The position numbers and the translations under genes were made by a program. A DNA stretch of 40,383 bases from a virus: the IMG/VR virus record IMGVR_UViG_3300032020_001001, positions 1 to 40,383 of that record; one strand, 5' to 3'. Under the pieces are notes generated by a model. That model was not told where the DNA came from. It ran no database searches and worked only from the letters and a program-made list of their open reading frames with translations. Position 1 is the stretch's first letter, and each line of letters begins with the position of its first letter. This document shows, one piece after another, positions 31,810 through 39,854 of the stretch.

Positions 31810-32415
31810 TCACGGCTTGCCCTTCGCAAACAGAATAGGTTGCATCCGGCGTCCCAGTTGTTGTTGTCGCCACTTTATGATGCGGAGCAGCGCCTGTCGT
31901 GCTGCGATGAGCGGTTGCCGGGCATCAGCTCGCTGCCGCGCCCACAACCGATGTTGTCGCCGTGTCTCCCGCGCATGGCATTGCCAGCACAAACTCAGAT
32001 AATTATCGAGGTCCCACCCGTGGCCGCCGTCGGCGACTGCGACCAAGTGGTGGGCCTCCCAGGCCGTGCGGTTCCATAGTCGCTCCAGACCCATCTGCCG
32101 CAGAAAATCCCGCCAGCGCTCGGAATACATCCCCATCCCATCCGATCCCCCGGCCACCCGCAGGCGGAATAACTCCGCTTCGAGTGCGTCGCAGTCGAGT
32201 CCGCACTCCCAGCACACGCCCTGGTCGCGCTCGAAGAGCCGTGAACGCACGACTGCCGGGCTGGCCAGCATCAGATACTGCTCGACGCATTCGTCGTGCC
32301 AAGTGCGGCGCGGTTTCGCAGTTGGCTCCCCGCACCACCGACAGATCCCCTTCGTCGTGGGCAGGCGCATCCGGGCGAGACGCTGCTCGATCGTTACCAC
32401 GGCATCTCGTCCCAC
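31810..32415 (-). CDS. HNH endonuclease, 201 aa
   Basis: Cys pairs near the N-terminus (CRWCGEP, HDECV) and before the active site (CWECG) suggest structural zinc. The nuclease core reads TAWEAHHLVAVADGG, then LDNYLSLCWQCHARET, which fits the H-H-N/H arrangement of HNH enzymes. The ATG at 32415 overlaps the end of the DUF5131 gene by 22 bases; a GTG at 32400 is an alternative start. The C-terminus is basic and helical. This is the second of three HNH genes in the window. Its role, DNA processing or homing, cannot be told from sequence. Confidence 0.82.
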   Translation of the reverse strand: MGRDAVVTIEQRLARMRLPTTKGICRWCGEPTAKPRRTWHDECVEQYLMLASPAVVRSRLFERDQGVCWECGLDCDALEAELFRLRVAGGSDGMGMYSERWRDFLRQMGLERLWNRTAWEAHHLVAVADGGHGWDLDNYLSLCWQCHARETRRQHRLWARQRADARQPLIAARQALLRIIKWRQQQLGRRMQPILFAKGKP

Positions 32416-33236
32416 GTGCGCCCCTCGAGGCGCCGGCCCGCGGCCTTCACACCCACCCGATAGACGACCCGCCCGTCTGGGAACTCGTGCCCGCGGGCCC
32501 GCCGGAATCGCTCCGGGTCATTACCCATGATAGCCCATTCGCCCCATCCCTTGAAGAAGAAGTCGACCCCGCCGTCCCAGCACTGATCGCGCGTGGACAG
32601 GACCCACGCGGGGTTCATGGGTCTCGCGCCCGGGCCGTTCTCCCCGCCCACCACCACCCAATCCAGCCGCGAAGTTCCCAGAGTCGTGTCGAGCACCAGA
32701 TCGCCCACGCCCTGCCCCCATTCCATCTCCAGGTCGACAGGCCCCAGCAGGGGTTCAAGGCTCACGAACCTGTGCGCCGCAGGCGTCTGGAGCAGAATCG
32801 GTATGCGCTCGTCGGCTGCCGCCTGGTTCTCGGCGCTGACGCCCAGCCAGACGTTGGACAGGGGCCAGACATGCAACTTCTCTAGCCAAGCAAGGCGCGC
32901 CTTCATCACGGCGGGCACCTTCGTCAAGAGCATGTAAAGATGGCGCGGTGTGTCCTGCATCACGCGGAAGACCTTGGGCAGGTAATCAGGGTGCAGACTC
33001 GGCTCGAACAATTCCCCCATCAGGCAGACCGCCACGCGACGCGGCTTCCCCCATCGGTAGGGTTCATTCAGCCGGTCGGGATGGAACGTCGGCCTGAACG
33101 GATCGTCCGCGGGATACCCGAAGCGCCCGCGCAGGCGCTGGGCCATGCGGCGCGCCCAGCAGTAGGTGCAGCCGCGAGTGCAGCCGGTTACGGGGTTCCA
33201 GGACGTATCCCACCAGAGGCTGGAATCGCCGCTCAT
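32394..33236 (-). CDS. DUF5131 (phage Gp37/Gp68) family protein, radical-SAM-like, 280 aa
   Basis: The N-terminus SLWWDTSWNPVTGCTRGCTY, followed by CWA, is typical of the Gp37/Gp68 phage family. Cys 19, 23 and 26 give the C-x3-C-x2-C pattern of radical SAM enzymes, which bind a 4Fe-4S cluster. Other family stretches are visible: LMGELFEP, YMLLTKVP, VWLGVSAENQ, RFVSLEPLLG, WVVVGGENG and FFFKGWGEW. The biological reaction is not known. The start overlaps the SbcC stop as ATGA, so it is co-translated with the recombination genes. The family call is strong; the catalytic role is open. Confidence 0.88.
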   Translation of the reverse strand: MSGDSSLWWDTSWNPVTGCTRGCTYCWARRMAQRLRGRFGYPADDPFRPTFHPDRLNEPYRWGKPRRVAVCLMGELFEPSLHPDYLPKVFRVMQDTPRHLYMLLTKVPAVMKARLAWLEKLHVWPLSNVWLGVSAENQAAADERIPILLQTPAAHRFVSLEPLLGPVDLEMEWGQGVGDLVLDTTLGTSRLDWVVVGGENGPGARPMNPAWVLSTRDQCWDGGVDFFFKGWGEWAIMGNDPERFRRARGHEFPDGRVVYRVGVKAAGRRLEGRTWDEMPW

Positions 33237-35527
33237 GCCGCGATCACCTCCGCATGGCTGCCGTTCGCGTCCTTGGTCACCTGGATCAGACAGGGAAAGG
33301 CATCCTTCAGGTCCTCGGTGTGTGTTATGCAGAGCACGGTAGCAAACCGGTCAGCGATGCGGCTCAGGCAGTCCACAAAAAGTGTTCTCCCTTCCATATC
33401 CAGCGGCGCGGCAACCTCGTCGAGACATAGCATCTCGCAGCGGGCGCCCGCCCGATGTGCGAGCAGAGTTGAGAGCCCCACCCGCAACGCCAGGTCCACA
33501 CGCATCGATTCCCCGCCTGAGAATGTTTCATACGCCCTCTCTGCATTCTCGTCCGCGATCAGCACATCCAGCGTCTCCTGGAGTGTGCCCGCCTTCGTCT
33601 CTCGCTGACTTTGCAGCCGCAGGCTCATCCGGCCGTCGGTCAGCACGGTCAGCACCTCGTTGGCCGCTGCCTCCAGATCGGGCACAGCGCGCTCGATCAG
33701 TAGCGCTGGCACTCCCGCTTTGCTGCAAGCCTGCGCCAGGATCTTGAGGGCGGTGATGCGACGGCCTGCCGCGTTGATTTCAACCGCGAGTTTCTGGGCC
33801 TGCTCCCCCGCCTGCTTCGCCGCCTCCAGGCGCGCCTGCGTCGCCCCGCGCTCTCGCCCGCAGCCCTGAATCATTTTCTGCAAGTCGCCGATCGCGCTGC
33901 GCACCGAACTGATCTGACGGTCTATGCAATCCAATAACCCCCGCCAATTCTTCTCGGGGCCCAGGGATGCAGCCAGTTCCTCGCATTGCTTGCCCAGATT
34001 CTCCCGTTCGGCTGATCGCGTCTCGACCGCTGCCTGTATCTCGGCGGTCTGCGCCCCGGCGCGTTCCGACTCGGTCAGCCGCTGCTGCAATCCGTTCATC
34101 CGCGCAGCCGCGGCCTTCAGTTCCTGGTGGGCCTGCGCGTCGTAGCCTAATGCCATGCGCTTCGCCTTGACACCATTCACCGCCCCCATGTGTTCTGCGC
34201 CGGGCTCCTGGCCGTGAAGTTCCTCCAGCCGCGTCTCGTCTTCGGCCCACGGCTGCTGCGCGAGCAGCCCCTTCAGTTTCTCTTCAAGTGCCGGCAGTGC
34301 CGCGGCGGCTTCTCGCGCCTGGGCGATCAGCGGGCACTTGTCTCGAATAGCGAAGAACGAGGGGCGCGTGGCCTCGTCAACCGGATTGGCGCACGGCACC
34401 TGGTCGAGAACTTCACTCTGCTTCCGCAGCCCCTGGATCGCCGATTCGCAGTCAGCGACTTCGCGCCCATGATTTCGCTGCGCGTCCGCTATCCGGCGAG
34501 TCAGAGTTTCGACTTCCCCCCTGTGCTCGCGGAATGCCGCCTCGTATTTCTGTTGCGTCAGGTCCGCCTCGTGTTTCAGCCGGTCGTCTTCCTGCCGCGT
34601 CCCCTCCATCGCCTCGGCCTGGGTCTGTGCTTCCTCGACTTCTGCGATCGCCGCCTTGACCTCCTCGACCTCTCCGGCCTTTTGCTGCAGCGCCGCGATG
34701 CGCCCCTTGCCCTCTGCGATTGCCTGTTCCGCCGTGGCCAACTGCTTCCTGATGTCCGCCAACTGGGACCGCCGGGCGCGGTCGGCTGCTTCGTCGCGCA
34801 CGATGTTCTCGCGCGCACTCTGTCCTTCCGCGAGTTCTGTTTCCTTGGCCGCAACGCTGCTCTGATGAGTCTGCTGTTGGGCTTCGAGTCTGGTCATCTC
34901 ATCTGCTATCGCCTCTGCCTGCGCTGCCTGCTGTTCGTATTCTACAAGCCGCGCCCGGTCGTTCTCTGTCTTGCCCGCCAGGTCGGACTGCATCTGCCGC
35001 GCGATCTGCGCGCGCTTCTCCCATGCCTCCAGGTTCAGGATCTCGGCCAGCACCTGCTTTCGCTGCGCCGGCTTCGCCTGTGAAAAGGCGGCCGCATTCC
35101 CCTGGTTTGCACAGGCCGTCATGACGAAGAGGTCATCGCCCATGCGCAGCAGATTCTCGATGCGCGCCTGGGTTTCGACTGCGCTCTTGCCGTCCAGAAT
35201 CCGCCAGCCGTCGCCGGTGTTGGTCTGGAATGAGAGCAGGGTGCTCCCACTCCCCTTCCGGCTGCGCTGCCGGCTCACGAGATACGTCTCGTCGCCCAGG
35301 GCGAAAGTGAACTCGACCCGGCACCTGTCCTGCCCCCGCGTGATGATTGAATCCAGCGGACCGCGCGTGGTTCCGAACAAGGCGAACCTGATGCTGTCCA
35401 CGCTGAGCGTTGACTTGCCCGCGCCGTTAGGACCGGACAGTACCGCGAGATTCACACCAGAGAGATCTATATCGTGATCTCCCTGAAAGGACCCGAAATT
35501 CTCAAGTACAATCCTAAGTGGCCGCAT
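33233..35527 (-). CDS. sbcC: SbcC/Rad50-type ATPase, 764 aa
   Basis: An SMC-like ATPase. The N-terminus MRPLRIVLENFGSF leads to Walker A GPNGAGKST (about residues 32-40). A long coiled coil fills roughly residues 165-620. Near its middle VPCANP and DKCPLI (Cys 379 and 398) mark a zinc-hook-like tip. The C-terminus has the ABC signature FSGGES (near 669) and Walker B MLCLDE (near 699-704). It would work with SbcD as a DNA-end clamp and nuclease. It is shorter than E. coli SbcC (over 1,000 residues). The start is the ATG at 35527 inside the HNH gene end; an upstream ATG would add 26 unlikely residues. Confidence 0.92.
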   Translation of the reverse strand: MRPLRIVLENFGSFQGDHDIDLSGVNLAVLSGPNGAGKSTLSVDSIRFALFGTTRGPLDSIITRGQDRCRVEFTFALGDETYLVSRQRSRKGSGSTLLSFQTNTGDGWRILDGKSAVETQARIENLLRMGDDLFVMTACANQGNAAAFSQAKPAQRKQVLAEILNLEAWEKRAQIARQMQSDLAGKTENDRARLVEYEQQAAQAEAIADEMTRLEAQQQTHQSSVAAKETELAEGQSARENIVRDEAADRARRSQLADIRKQLATAEQAIAEGKGRIAALQQKAGEVEEVKAAIAEVEEAQTQAEAMEGTRQEDDRLKHEADLTQQKYEAAFREHRGEVETLTRRIADAQRNHGREVADCESAIQGLRKQSEVLDQVPCANPVDEATRPSFFAIRDKCPLIAQAREAAAALPALEEKLKGLLAQQPWAEDETRLEELHGQEPGAEHMGAVNGVKAKRMALGYDAQAHQELKAAAARMNGLQQRLTESERAGAQTAEIQAAVETRSAERENLGKQCEELAASLGPEKNWRGLLDCIDRQISSVRSAIGDLQKMIQGCGRERGATQARLEAAKQAGEQAQKLAVEINAAGRRITALKILAQACSKAGVPALLIERAVPDLEAAANEVLTVLTDGRMSLRLQSQRETKAGTLQETLDVLIADENAERAYETFSGGESMRVDLALRVGLSTLLAHRAGARCEMLCLDEVAAPLDMEGRTLFVDCLSRIADRFATVLCITHTEDLKDAFPCLIQVTKDANGSHAEVIAA

Positions 35528-36068
35528 GGTTTGCGCTCCTATCCATCGCTTGGTGGCGTTTTCGATGGCAACTGCGGCAGAGAGAAACGAGATTCGAGAG
35601 GTCATTATTTGAGGCTAGGCCGGTACTGTGACCAGTCCCGTCCACGTGATGGACATCCAACCGGTCCCCGTGGGCAGTTCCCTGCCGGTCGCCACAGTCC
35701 ATACAGCGGTAGTCGTCGCGTTGCAATGTCAACAAATCCCGGCCCCCGAAGTGGTGACGGGAATGATGCACGCGATTCTGCCTCTTGAGGGAGTCACGGC
35801 GCCGATCGCGGGACCGAGCAGCAGTCGCGAGTACCCGCTGGCGAAATTCTGGAACCTCTCGTGCCCGCCGTCGCTTGTAGCACGCCTGGCACAACCCCTT
35901 AGCATGAGCACTCCGGTGCCCACATTCAGAGCAAGGATTGTCGGCGCAGGTCCGCATCCCGCGACTGTGGCATCCTTTGCTGCAGTATCGCGCTCCGCGG
36001 GCGATGAGGGCCGCCCCGCGCTGAAACTGGCGACTGCACATCGGGCACGTGAGGGTGAGTGATCTCAT
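35514..36068 (-). CDS. HNH endonuclease with N-terminal zinc fingers, 184 aa
   Basis: The start is the ATG at 36068, which overlaps the preceding TGA. The N-terminal third carries several Cys pairs (CPMC, YCSKGC, CSECG, LCQACYKRRR) that look like zinc fingers. The C-terminal third is an HNH nuclease: YRCMDCG, LDVHHVDG, then NDLSNLVSLCRSCHRKRH. HNH enzymes cut DNA using a metal held by the His and Asn residues. It sits between SbcD and SbcC, whose products act together, so it may be either a mobile homing-type gene or a functional part of the set. The next gene starts inside its 3' end. Confidence 0.85.
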   Translation of the reverse strand: MRSLTLTCPMCSRQFQRGAALIARGARYCSKGCHSRGMRTCADNPCSECGHRSAHAKGLCQACYKRRRAREVPEFRQRVLATAARSRDRRRDSLKRQNRVHHSRHHFGGRDLLTLQRDDYRCMDCGDRQGTAHGDRLDVHHVDGTGHSTGLASNNDLSNLVSLCRSCHRKRHQAMDRSANHAAT

Positions 36069-36328
36069 CCGTCCACCTCGCTCTCGAACTCGCACTGCTC
36101 ATTCCAGCACGTGACCTTGTGCTTGTGCGCCACGTCAGGATCATGATCCGCCTGCTCCATGACTTCCGATCCGCACTTTGGGCAAGGGTGCTCGGTGTGG
36201 ATCAGTCGTAGGCTGAGATGCATTCTGTAATTGCGACCAGCAGTTGCCTGGCGTTCGCGACCTTCCTGATATTCGCGCCACTCTCCAAGGCGTTCCTCGC
36301 AAGTCTTCTGCTTTGTGGTCTTTCTCAT
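36065..36328 (-). CDS. Small zinc-ribbon protein, 87 aa
   Basis: An 87-residue protein with a polar, charged N-terminus and one four-cysteine cluster: CPKC near residues 49-52 and C-x4-C near residues 74-79 (CWNEQC). Between the pairs lies an acidic and His-rich stretch, ADHDPDVAHKHKVT. This is the layout of a zinc ribbon, which usually binds nucleic acid or protein. It is coupled by ATGA to SbcD upstream and to the HNH gene downstream, so it may be an accessory factor for DNA processing, but this is inferred from position only. Confidence 0.65.
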   Translation of the reverse strand: MRKTTKQKTCEERLGEWREYQEGRERQATAGRNYRMHLSLRLIHTEHPCPKCGSEVMEQADHDPDVAHKHKVTCWNEQCEFESEVDG

Positions 36329-37575
36329 GTTGGGCCCCCTCCGTTCATCGCTCCTTCAACTCTCTCCGCTTCCGCCATGACATCGGCCGTCAGCAACGCG
36401 AAGTCCGGGTGCTCCTGCAGCCAGACCTTGATTGCGTCCGCCGCTTGCATCTGCTCCGAGATCTCGACCGTGCGCCTGGGCGCAGCCGCCTCTCGCACCA
36501 CTTCAATCCGGACTTCACGTGCGCCAGCCTGCTCCAATCGCTTCGTGATTTCCGCAACCTCATGGGCCTCGCCCTCCGATATGCGCACCCGCACGATCGC
36601 CTGCCCAACGCCCCAATCCTCGAACGGCATGTGGGGATTGAACGGCTCCGCCATGGTGAATTCCAGCGTCAGAAAGTTCGTGTGCGGCGTCGGCACTCGC
36701 TCGAATGAAACCGCGCCGTGCTCGTCAATCTCGATCATGCAGAAGGACTTCTCCTCAGTCTCCTCACCGAAGCCCATCGCCTCGGGGGAACCGCAGTAGA
36801 GAATTGGTGCGCCTTCCGGCGACCATTCCTGCGGCTTGTGGATGTGCCCGAGAAGTATCGCATCGAAGTCCAATCCCTGCAGTTCGTGCAGCGGCAGCGT
36901 CCAATCTCCGCCGAGGACCATCAATCTCCCCTCGCTCCCGGCCGCCGCCGTGTCAACCGAAAAGTGGCCCAGTAGAATCGAGGGGACTCCCGGAACCCGC
37001 GCCTGTGCCAGCGCGCCCGCGCACTCCAGCATCTTGCGGCTCACAGCCTGGTTGAGTTCGCCAGGCGATAGCCGCCGGTATTCCTCCATCCCGAGCAGGA
37101 GTTGTTTATTGGGCCAGGGCAGGCAGGCGATCTGGAAGCCTGGGTTCATATCCTCGGTGGTCTCCAGCCCCGGCGGCCCAAGGATAACGCCTTCGTCGGT
37201 GCGCCAGGCGCTCACTAAGGACGGCTGGTCAATAATCCGAATTCCCTCAATGTCGCGCAGCAAGTCCAGCGCGTGCTTCTCACTCGGTGATCGAGGTGCT
37301 TCGTGGTTGCCCAACAGCACGAGCGTCGGCCAATGTCGGGCTGCCCTCTCCAGAATGTCTCGCGCAAGCCGAACCTCGCTCGGAGTCGGCCTGCAGGAAT
37401 CACAAACATCGCCCCCGATCAGAAAGAGATCAGCATTCCTCCTGATCCCCTCCTCGACGACGAACCGTGCGCATTCCGCGCGCCGGACGAGGGCGGCATT
37501 CAATCCGGTCTCGGGATCTATCCGGTTCCCGGCGGCCCCGATATGGAAATCTGCGGAGAAGGCAATTCGAATCAT
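36325..37575 (-). CDS. sbcD: SbcD/Mre11-type DNA nuclease (metallophosphoesterase), 416 aa
   Basis: A calcineurin-like metallophosphoesterase. The metal-binding motifs are all present in order: D9-x-H11 (FSADFHIG), GGD56, GNH91E, GH204FS and GH244IH246. Mre11/SbcD nucleases cut DNA ends together with the Rad50/SbcC ATPase, whose gene lies two genes downstream. Length is close to bacterial SbcD. The start chosen is the ATG at 37575, because it overlaps the preceding TGA and MIRIAFSADFHIG is the usual family N-terminus; a longer open frame begins at 37737 but its first 54 residues lie over the membrane-protein gene. The stop overlaps the zinc-ribbon gene as ATGA. Confidence 0.92.
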   Translation of the reverse strand: MIRIAFSADFHIGAAGNRIDPETGLNAALVRRAECARFVVEEGIRRNADLFLIGGDVCDSCRPTPSEVRLARDILERAARHWPTLVLLGNHEAPRSPSEKHALDLLRDIEGIRIIDQPSLVSAWRTDEGVILGPPGLETTEDMNPGFQIACLPWPNKQLLLGMEEYRRLSPGELNQAVSRKMLECAGALAQARVPGVPSILLGHFSVDTAAAGSEGRLMVLGGDWTLPLHELQGLDFDAILLGHIHKPQEWSPEGAPILYCGSPEAMGFGEETEEKSFCMIEIDEHGAVSFERVPTPHTNFLTLEFTMAEPFNPHMPFEDWGVGQAIVRVRISEGEAHEVAEITKRLEQAGAREVRIEVVREAAAPRRTVEISEQMQAADAIKVWLQEHPDFALLTADVMAEAERVEGAMNGGGPT

Positions 37576-37748
37576 CGCAGCCTCCTCCCCGCCCGCTCGC
37601 CGAACCACCAGGCAAGACTGTAAAGCGCGAATGCGATCGCGCCTGCCGCCACGCCCCACATCGTCGGCGCATAACCCAGCCGGTGATCGAGATACGCTCC
37701 CATCGCGCTCCCCGCGATCATCCCGAAACAGAACCACCAGCCGCTCAT
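37572..37748 (-). CDS. Small two-helix membrane protein, 58 aa
   Basis: Read directly from the sequence: it starts with the ATG at 37746-37748, which overlaps the upstream TGA, and ends with a TGA at 37572-37574, which overlaps the ATG of the nuclease gene. Two hydrophobic segments are visible, WWFCFGMIAGSAMGAYL near residues 4-20 and MWGVAAGAIAFALYSLAWW near 30-48, with a basic tail GERAGRRLR. It looks like a hairpin inner-membrane protein. It is wedged between the annealing-protein candidate and SbcD with ATGA on both sides, so it is very probably translated. Function unknown. Confidence 0.65.
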   Translation of the reverse strand: MSGWWFCFGMIAGSAMGAYLDHRLGYAPTMWGVAAGAIAFALYSLAWWFGERAGRRLR

Positions 37749-38848
37749 GCCCCGCCCCCCTTCACGCCCGCTCCGGCCATGCCCTGGTGTTTCCAGCAGT
37801 ATGATTTGCCCGAAAACTTCTTCTGCCCGACCGGCCCCTGGCAGTAGGCGACTATCCGATCAGTGAGAACCTCCCCGCACCCCTGCCAGTCGCATACCAC
37901 TCCGCTTCCCCCGGCCGGCAGTTCGGACTGCGCACCGTCTGGCGGCGACTGCTCTTCAGCCGCCTCGTCGGTAGAGGCACCACCCGCTGGCTCCCCTGAA
38001 TTTCCGTTCTCATCCTCAGCGCCGGCCGCCGCCTCCGTCGCCCTCGAGAAATCCGGCGCCGGCAGTCCCGCAGGCAGACCCGGCAACTGCATCTCCGCCC
38101 CGAATATCTCCCGCGCGCTCAACATGCCCCGCCGCCGCGCCTCTTCGATGCTGATGTCCGGTTCCACGTGCACGGCCAGGAATGGCTTCGCCAACTCCCC
38201 CGGCAGATACGCGGCTTTCAGGCCGAGTTGCCGCACCACGCGCAGCATCGCTTTCGTCTCGACCAATGTGAACCGGTCGCGGAATCGCTTCTGGAATTCA
38301 TCCTGCACGCGCGAGTCGAACTCCGCTTCGGTGATTTTCCCGTCGCGCAGTTGCTTCCGATAGACGCGCTGCACTTCGGCCAATTCCTCGTCCCACGACC
38401 AGTAGCGCGTCGCGCAGTGCACCTCCCATTGCCCCATCGCGTTCAGCCACGCGCCGACCGCCTTGAATCCCATGTTGTGCGCGCAGAACGGCGGCCGCCC
38501 CAGCCGCTGCCCCGTCTCCACGCACGCGATGCACGGAGGCGCATCGCTCATCATCTTCGATCCCACCGGGTCCCAGATGATTCCGTGCGCGCTTGCGATT
38601 TTCAGGAGGCCGTTCTTGGCAAGCGCCACCTTCCCCTGGCCGCTCGGTGCCGGATACACGTCCCCATCCTCCACCTTTGGGCTGATCTGCACGGCCACCG
38701 CCCGCATTCGCATCCCCGCCCCTGCGTAGATCACGCCGCAGGACCCCAGCACGTTGTATTTCTGACTCGCCGCCGTCAGGTCCAGCACAACCACGGCCTG
38801 GTTCAGCGGTATGGGGGCGAGTTTGCCCCCCGATCCTTGTGCGCTCAT
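37745..38848 (-). CDS. Putative RecT-like single-strand DNA annealing protein, 367 aa
   Basis: The 367-residue frame is preceded by AAAGGAG six bases before the ATG at 38848; a GTG one codon earlier is less well spaced. Parts resemble phage annealing proteins of the RecT/Erf type: a central ALAKNGLLKIASAHGI stretch, an aromatic CATRYWSWDEEL segment, and VETKAMLRVVRQLGLK followed by ELAKPFLAV, where this family often has an ETKA...R.lG...eL.kPF pattern. Residues 260-310 are acidic and low-complexity. The end has Cys and His (CDWQGCG, YCQG, YCWKHQG) that could bind zinc. The gene lies directly before the SbcD/SbcC genes, which fits recombination. The family call is tentative because it rests on short patterns only. 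Confidence 0.45.
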   Translation of the reverse strand: MSAQGSGGKLAPIPLNQAVVVLDLTAASQKYNVLGSCGVIYAGAGMRMRAVAVQISPKVEDGDVYPAPSGQGKVALAKNGLLKIASAHGIIWDPVGSKMMSDAPPCIACVETGQRLGRPPFCAHNMGFKAVGAWLNAMGQWEVHCATRYWSWDEELAEVQRVYRKQLRDGKITEAEFDSRVQDEFQKRFRDRFTLVETKAMLRVVRQLGLKAAYLPGELAKPFLAVHVEPDISIEEARRRGMLSAREIFGAEMQLPGLPAGLPAPDFSRATEAAAGAEDENGNSGEPAGGASTDEAAEEQSPPDGAQSELPAGGSGVVCDWQGCGEVLTDRIVAYCQGPVGQKKFSGKSYCWKHQGMAGAGVKGGGA

Positions 38849-38874
38849 CACAGACTCCTTTCTGTTCCTTTCGG

Positions 38875-39354
38875 TTAGGCCCGGGGACCCCGGCCTTCTC
38901 GGGCCAGGGTTCGAACCCGGCGAGTCTCGACCGGACCCCGGGCCATAGACTCTGACGCTGCCTTTACAACTCTGGGAACTACGTCAACATCAGATTCGCA
39001 GTATTCCCCTCCTTCGCGGACATCCCCGGCATCAGCCTCCACGCCCGCTTGTGTGATCTCCCAGCCACAGGCCCGAAGGGCCCGCTGTAGGACATCCTCG
39101 AATCCCTCCCCGGCACACACATAACCGATCAGCCTGTCCCCCTCGAAAACGGGAGACAACGGGGCTCCGGCGATGCTGGCCCCGTTCCGCACGGAACCGG
39201 GGCTGGTCTGCTCGTCTGCTGCCACAGGAGGAGAGTGCATCGGCGCTGTCCGGAGCCCCGCATCTTGGCCCCCAGGGGACATCGCAGCCACGCTCGCTGG
39301 CCGCGACGGGGGGGACTCCGCCCGGGGGCCGTAGTTTCTCCCATCCACCATCAT
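38875..39354 (-). CDS. Hypothetical phage protein, 159 aa
   Basis: The ATG at 39354 overlaps the preceding TGA as ATGA; a second ATG follows at once. The N-terminal half is rich in Pro, Ser and Ala and is probably disordered. A more ordered part near residues 68-105 reads FEGDRLIGYVCAGEGFEDVL and RALRACGWEI. The tail is basic. No family is recognised. A TTCGAAC sequence in its 3' end resembles a tRNA T-loop but is simply coding sequence here. A 23-bp gap with a clear ribosome site follows, so this gene ends the run of coupled small genes at the right of the window. Confidence 0.5.
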   Translation of the reverse strand: MMVDGRNYGPRAESPPSRPASVAAMSPGGQDAGLRTAPMHSPPVAADEQTSPGSVRNGASIAGAPLSPVFEGDRLIGYVCAGEGFEDVLQRALRACGWEITQAGVEADAGDVREGGEYCESDVDVVPRVVKAASESMARGPVETRRVRTLAREGRGPRA

Positions 39355-39854
39355 GCAACTGCCTGTTTTCGCGTAAATTGGCCTTCGCTAGGCACTTTGC
39401 GGCGACGTACAAGGGAGGCTGCGGTCGCCAAGCAGTCCCGGCGAATCTGGGCCTCACTTCTTTTGTGTTTGGCCTGCTTCCCCGGCCCCTCCCAGGGGCG
39501 CAGCGGGTAGAACGCGCAGTCGGTGCCGCCGCAGTCGCTAGTGTCTCCAGGCTGGCAAGCGTGCCGGCAATACTGCTCGATCAGGGCCTTGGTCGCCCGC
39601 CGCCTGGACTTCGCATCTGCCTCGCGCTGCCGGTTGGCCCATTCCGCGTCGGATTCGGCCGCCAGAGCCACCCACTCGGGATCCGACTTGTCCACCGGCG
39701 GCCGCTTGCTCTTCGGCATCGGCTTGCCCCTGAATGGGTGCGCCGGGTAAAGCGAGCAAATCTGCGACAGGCAGTCGAAAGCCCCGCCCGCCTTGGTAGC
39801 GCCCACGCAGGCCAGACAATATTCTCGGACTGCCTTGTGCGGGGTCGTTTTCAT
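39351..39854 (-). CDS. Protein with two copies of a Cys-rich putative metal-binding motif, 167 aa
   Basis: Two related Cys motifs occur in one chain. The first, near residues 10-43, contains YCLACVGA, DCLSQICSLYP and HPFRG. The second, near residues 92-123, contains YCRHACQPG, DCGGTDCAFYPLRP and WEG. Each has the pattern Y-C-x2/3-C, then D-C-x3/4-C-x-[L/F]-Y-P, then [R/W]xG, which suggests two zinc-binding units from an internal duplication. Single copies of such motifs are common in small phage proteins of unknown role. The linker is basic and rich in Lys, Arg and Glu. The start and stop are both coupled by ATGA. Function unknown; nucleic-acid binding is an inference. Confidence 0.7.
   Translation of the reverse strand: MKTTPHKAVREYCLACVGATKAGGAFDCLSQICSLYPAHPFRGKPMPKSKRPPVDKSDPEWVALAAESDAEWANRQREADAKSRRRATKALIEQYCRHACQPGDTSDCGGTDCAFYPLRPWEGPGKQAKHKRSEAQIRRDCLATAASLVRRRKVPSEGQFTRKQAVA

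Noticed and set aside
31751-31813. 20-codon GTG frame overlapping the HNH stop as GTGA
   Set aside because: Gly/Ala-rich short frame in GC-rich sequence; nothing apart from the overlap supports it.
37576-37737. Extended N-terminus of SbcD
   Set aside because: It overlaps the 58-residue membrane protein gene, and SbcD family sequence starts at MIRIAFSADFHIG.
38890-38935. tRNA suggested by a GGGTTCGAACCC T-arm-like sequence
   Set aside because: It is coding sequence for the end of a small protein, and no acceptor or anticodon arm can be formed upstream on either strand.
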